From positions 1 to 6,716 of the forward strand of contig CALFXQ010000371.1 in the NCBI GenBank assembly GCA_937958285.1: a stretch of 6,716 bases of DNA, written 5' to 3'. The stretch comes from an uncultured Fusibacter sp. (GTDB lineage: Bacteria; Bacillota; Clostridia; Peptostreptococcales; Acidaminobacteraceae). Under the pieces are notes generated by a model. The model was not told the DNA's origin. It made no database searches and saw nothing but the letters and a program-made list of their open reading frames with translations. Shown here one piece after another: positions 5,333 through 6,716 of this stretch; the first letter of the stretch is position 1, and each line of letters starts with the position of its first letter. Position numbers and translations under genes: made by a program.

Positions 5333-6716
5333 CCTCGCGTACGCCTTTTACCCAATATTCCATTGCCATTATAGACTCCGCTGTTAAGGTTTCGCCTTTA
5401 GAGACAACTTCTATGCCTTCATCACTAAAGATCGGACCTTCAAATGGATTGAACTCACCCGCATTCAAAGCAGACTTCAACCAGCCAACCAAGCGCGCAC
5501 CTTCATAAGGCAAACACTGGGCATCCACATAAACGTCGATTACACCAGCGTCCATCCCCCACCAGAAATGGTGGGGTTTTTCTGTTTCACCCTGACTTTG
5601 AATTAAGCGCGCATACGCGCCATTTAGCAGACCACCTACAATGCGTTCATAGAATGCATCCCAGCGCCAAATAGGCGCCGCGAGATAGGCTAGTGGCATG
5701 CCCGTTTTTAAGTCCACCCGGCATAACATGGAATAAACACCGTAGTCTTTGGTTACTTCTCGGGGCAGATTCAGCGTTTTATTGCTCACTACATCTGCGC
5801 GATAGCCTACAAATGAGGCGGCCATCTCGGTGGTCTTTTGCGGATTATTCCATTCACCAGTATACATCACCAACAGCTCAGCATTGGGTCTTACCATGCG
5901 CATACCAAGGGCAAAGGCGTTGGCAGCCGCATATACCTCTGGCGATGGCGCCGGCGCCGTGTAACCGACCACGCCGGTCTGAGATACCAATCCCGCCACA
6001 ACCCCCTCTATAAAGCGCGCCTCGTATGTGCGCCCGTAGTAATTTGTCATATGCACATAGGGCCGATTGCCCGAACAGTTAAAAAAATGTGTCTCTTTAA
6101 GGGCTAGGGCACATTTAAGGGTGGCATGCCTAAACACCTCGCTAGTGGTAAAGACAGCGTCTAATCCTTGCTCACAAAAGGCCATAAGCACCTCGTATGC
6201 GCTGCCGTCTTCTGGTACACCATCGAGTACATGTACCTCTACACGATTGCCATAATGGGCCTCTACATGTCGCCTACCTAAGTCGTGGGCATAGGTCCAA
6301 CCAGAGGTCTCTACATCTCTGGCGTATACAAAGCCCAGCTTTAGCTTTCTGGGCGATAGCAGAGCACTCACCGCGCTCTTTAAAGACCCCTTTTCCATGT
6401 CGTCGGGTTGGGTTTTAATCTCCAGACTTTCTGTATCGCCATAATTGCCAAGTTCCCTTAACAAGGAAGGCATCAACACCTCTAGCGCCTCTTTGTCTAG
6501 GCACTCGGGCATGCCATATAACTTTAAGTATAGGAGCAATGCATCACCTGTGGTCATCGCCAACTTTTGGCCACCCTGTTGGTGAAAGATCTCACGAAAA
6601 GGCATGTAAACTTCTTTATAAAAGTGCAGAGCGCGGGCTTTCACACTATTTTCTATGTCTACTGGACTATAGGTCTCTAAATAGCCCAATAATCGCGTCC
6701 AACGCCTAGGCTTAGA
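5316..6716 (-). CDS. BMP/PnrA-like ligand-binding protein with N-terminal extension (partial, 5' end off window)
   Basis: The visible 466 residues are the C-terminal part of a larger protein; the frame stays open to the right edge (SKPRRWTRLLGYLETY...). The TTG at 6689 is in frame but has no convincing ribosome site and cuts into what looks like conserved sequence. Residues about 1-115 are a helix-rich region (FYKEVYMPFREIF, TTGDALLLYLKLYG). From about 124 a BMP/PnrA-like fold begins: LKLGFVYARD, SGWTYAHDLGRRHVE, DAVFTTSE, NCSGNRPYVHMTNYYGRTYEARFIEGVVAGL, VGYTA, NAFALGMRMVRPNA, PIWRWDAFYERI and WWGMDAGVIDV. BMP proteins usually bind nucleosides as surface lipoproteins; here the domain sits behind a non-signal region, which suggests a cytoplasmic ligand sensor. 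I recall clostridial homologues of about 650-680 residues with a further ParB-like N-terminal part, which would lie outside the window. The ligand is not determinable here. Confidence 0.85.
   Translation of the reverse strand, partial: SKPRRWTRLLGYLETYSPVDIENSVKARALHFYKEVYMPFREIFHQQGGQKLAMTTGDALLLYLKLYGMPECLDKEALEVLMPSLLRELGNYGDTESLEIKTQPDDMEKGSLKSAVSALLSPRKLKLGFVYARDVETSGWTYAHDLGRRHVEAHYGNRVEVHVLDGVPEDGSAYEVLMAFCEQGLDAVFTTSEVFRHATLKCALALKETHFFNCSGNRPYVHMTNYYGRTYEARFIEGVVAGLVSQTGVVGYTAPAPSPEVYAAANAFALGMRMVRPNAELLVMYTGEWNNPQKTTEMAASFVGYRADVVSNKTLNLPREVTKDYGVYSMLCRVDLKTGMPLAYLAAPIWRWDAFYERIVGGLLNGAYARLIQSQGETEKPHHFWWGMDAGVIDVYVDAQCLPYEGARLVGWLKSALNAGEFNPFEGPIFSDEGIEVVSKGETLTAESIMAMEYWVKGVREVTPRA
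5323..5337. repeat. Short inverted repeat at the convergent gene ends
   Basis: CGAGGT and ACCTCG form a perfect 6-bp stem with a 3-base loop. It spans the stop codon of the metallophosphoesterase gene and lies partly in the last codons of the BMP-like gene. No U-run follows closely on either strand (CCTTTT comes about 8 bases later on the plus strand), so it is at best a weak terminator. Confidence 0.35.
5557..5581 (+). terminator. Intrinsic terminator on the plus strand, inside the BMP-like gene
   Basis: CCCCACCA and TGGTGGGG form a perfect GC-rich 8-bp stem with a GAAA tetraloop, followed at once by TTTTTCTGTTT. The U-run is present only for plus-strand transcripts, so it should stop transcription from the metallophosphoesterase gene (stop at 5332) without blocking the BMP-like gene on the other strand. 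Part of the stem encodes the WWGM motif of the BMP-like protein, so coding constraint explains some of the sequence. Confidence 0.68.

Noticed and set aside
6687..6689. TTG at 6689 as the start of the BMP-like gene
   Set aside because: The frame is open to the window edge, the upstream residues look like family sequence, and no ribosome site precedes the TTG; the gene is treated as truncated by the window.

Overview
The window looks like chromosomal DNA of a Gram-positive, low-to-moderate GC bacterium, most likely Bacillota (Clostridia or a close relative). The grounds are strong AGGAGG-type ribosome binding sites, an A-tract upstream of a SigA-type promoter with an exact 17-bp spacer, a short lipoprotein signal on the binding protein, GTG starts, and protein families that I associate with Clostridia. 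No rRNA, tRNA, CRISPR, insertion sequence or phage gene was seen.

Left and central part (1-4577, minus strand, transcribed right to left): a carbohydrate uptake and conversion cluster. In order of transcription it holds a cytoplasmic GH13 enzyme of the amylosucrase type (4577-2664), a lipoprotein sugar-binding protein (2572-1322), a MalF-type permease (1270-365) and the first third of a MalG-type permease running off the left edge. The two permease genes overlap by one base. No ATPase gene is visible; CUT1 importers often share a MsmK/MalK-type ATPase encoded elsewhere. The enzyme gene and the transporter genes each have their own promoter. These promoters are near copies: TTGATT, 17 bp, TATAAT, with a CcpA/LacI-family operator (TGAAACCGGTT core) in the spacer. 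The -35 box of the transporter promoter contains the stop codon of the enzyme gene. The simplest reading is co-regulated import of an unphosphorylated alpha-glucoside, sucrose being the best guess, and its intracellular transglucosylation or hydrolysis.

Right part (4751-6716): a divergent, plus-strand metallophosphoesterase of unknown substrate, which lacks the usual first-motif histidine. It converges on, and overlaps by 17 bp, a minus-strand gene whose visible 466 residues carry a BMP/PnrA-like ligand-binding domain behind an N-terminal extension. That gene continues past the right edge. A strong intrinsic terminator oriented for the phosphoesterase lies about 225 bp downstream of its stop codon, inside the BMP gene on the opposite strand.

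Most of the window is recognisable metabolism rather than a new system. The points most worth a second look are the twin promoter-operators, the pairing of an amylosucrase-type enzyme with a CUT1 transporter, the tandem 24-bp repeat and the 13-bp perfect palindrome inside the enzyme gene, the antisense terminator, and the BMP protein with its extra N-terminal region.
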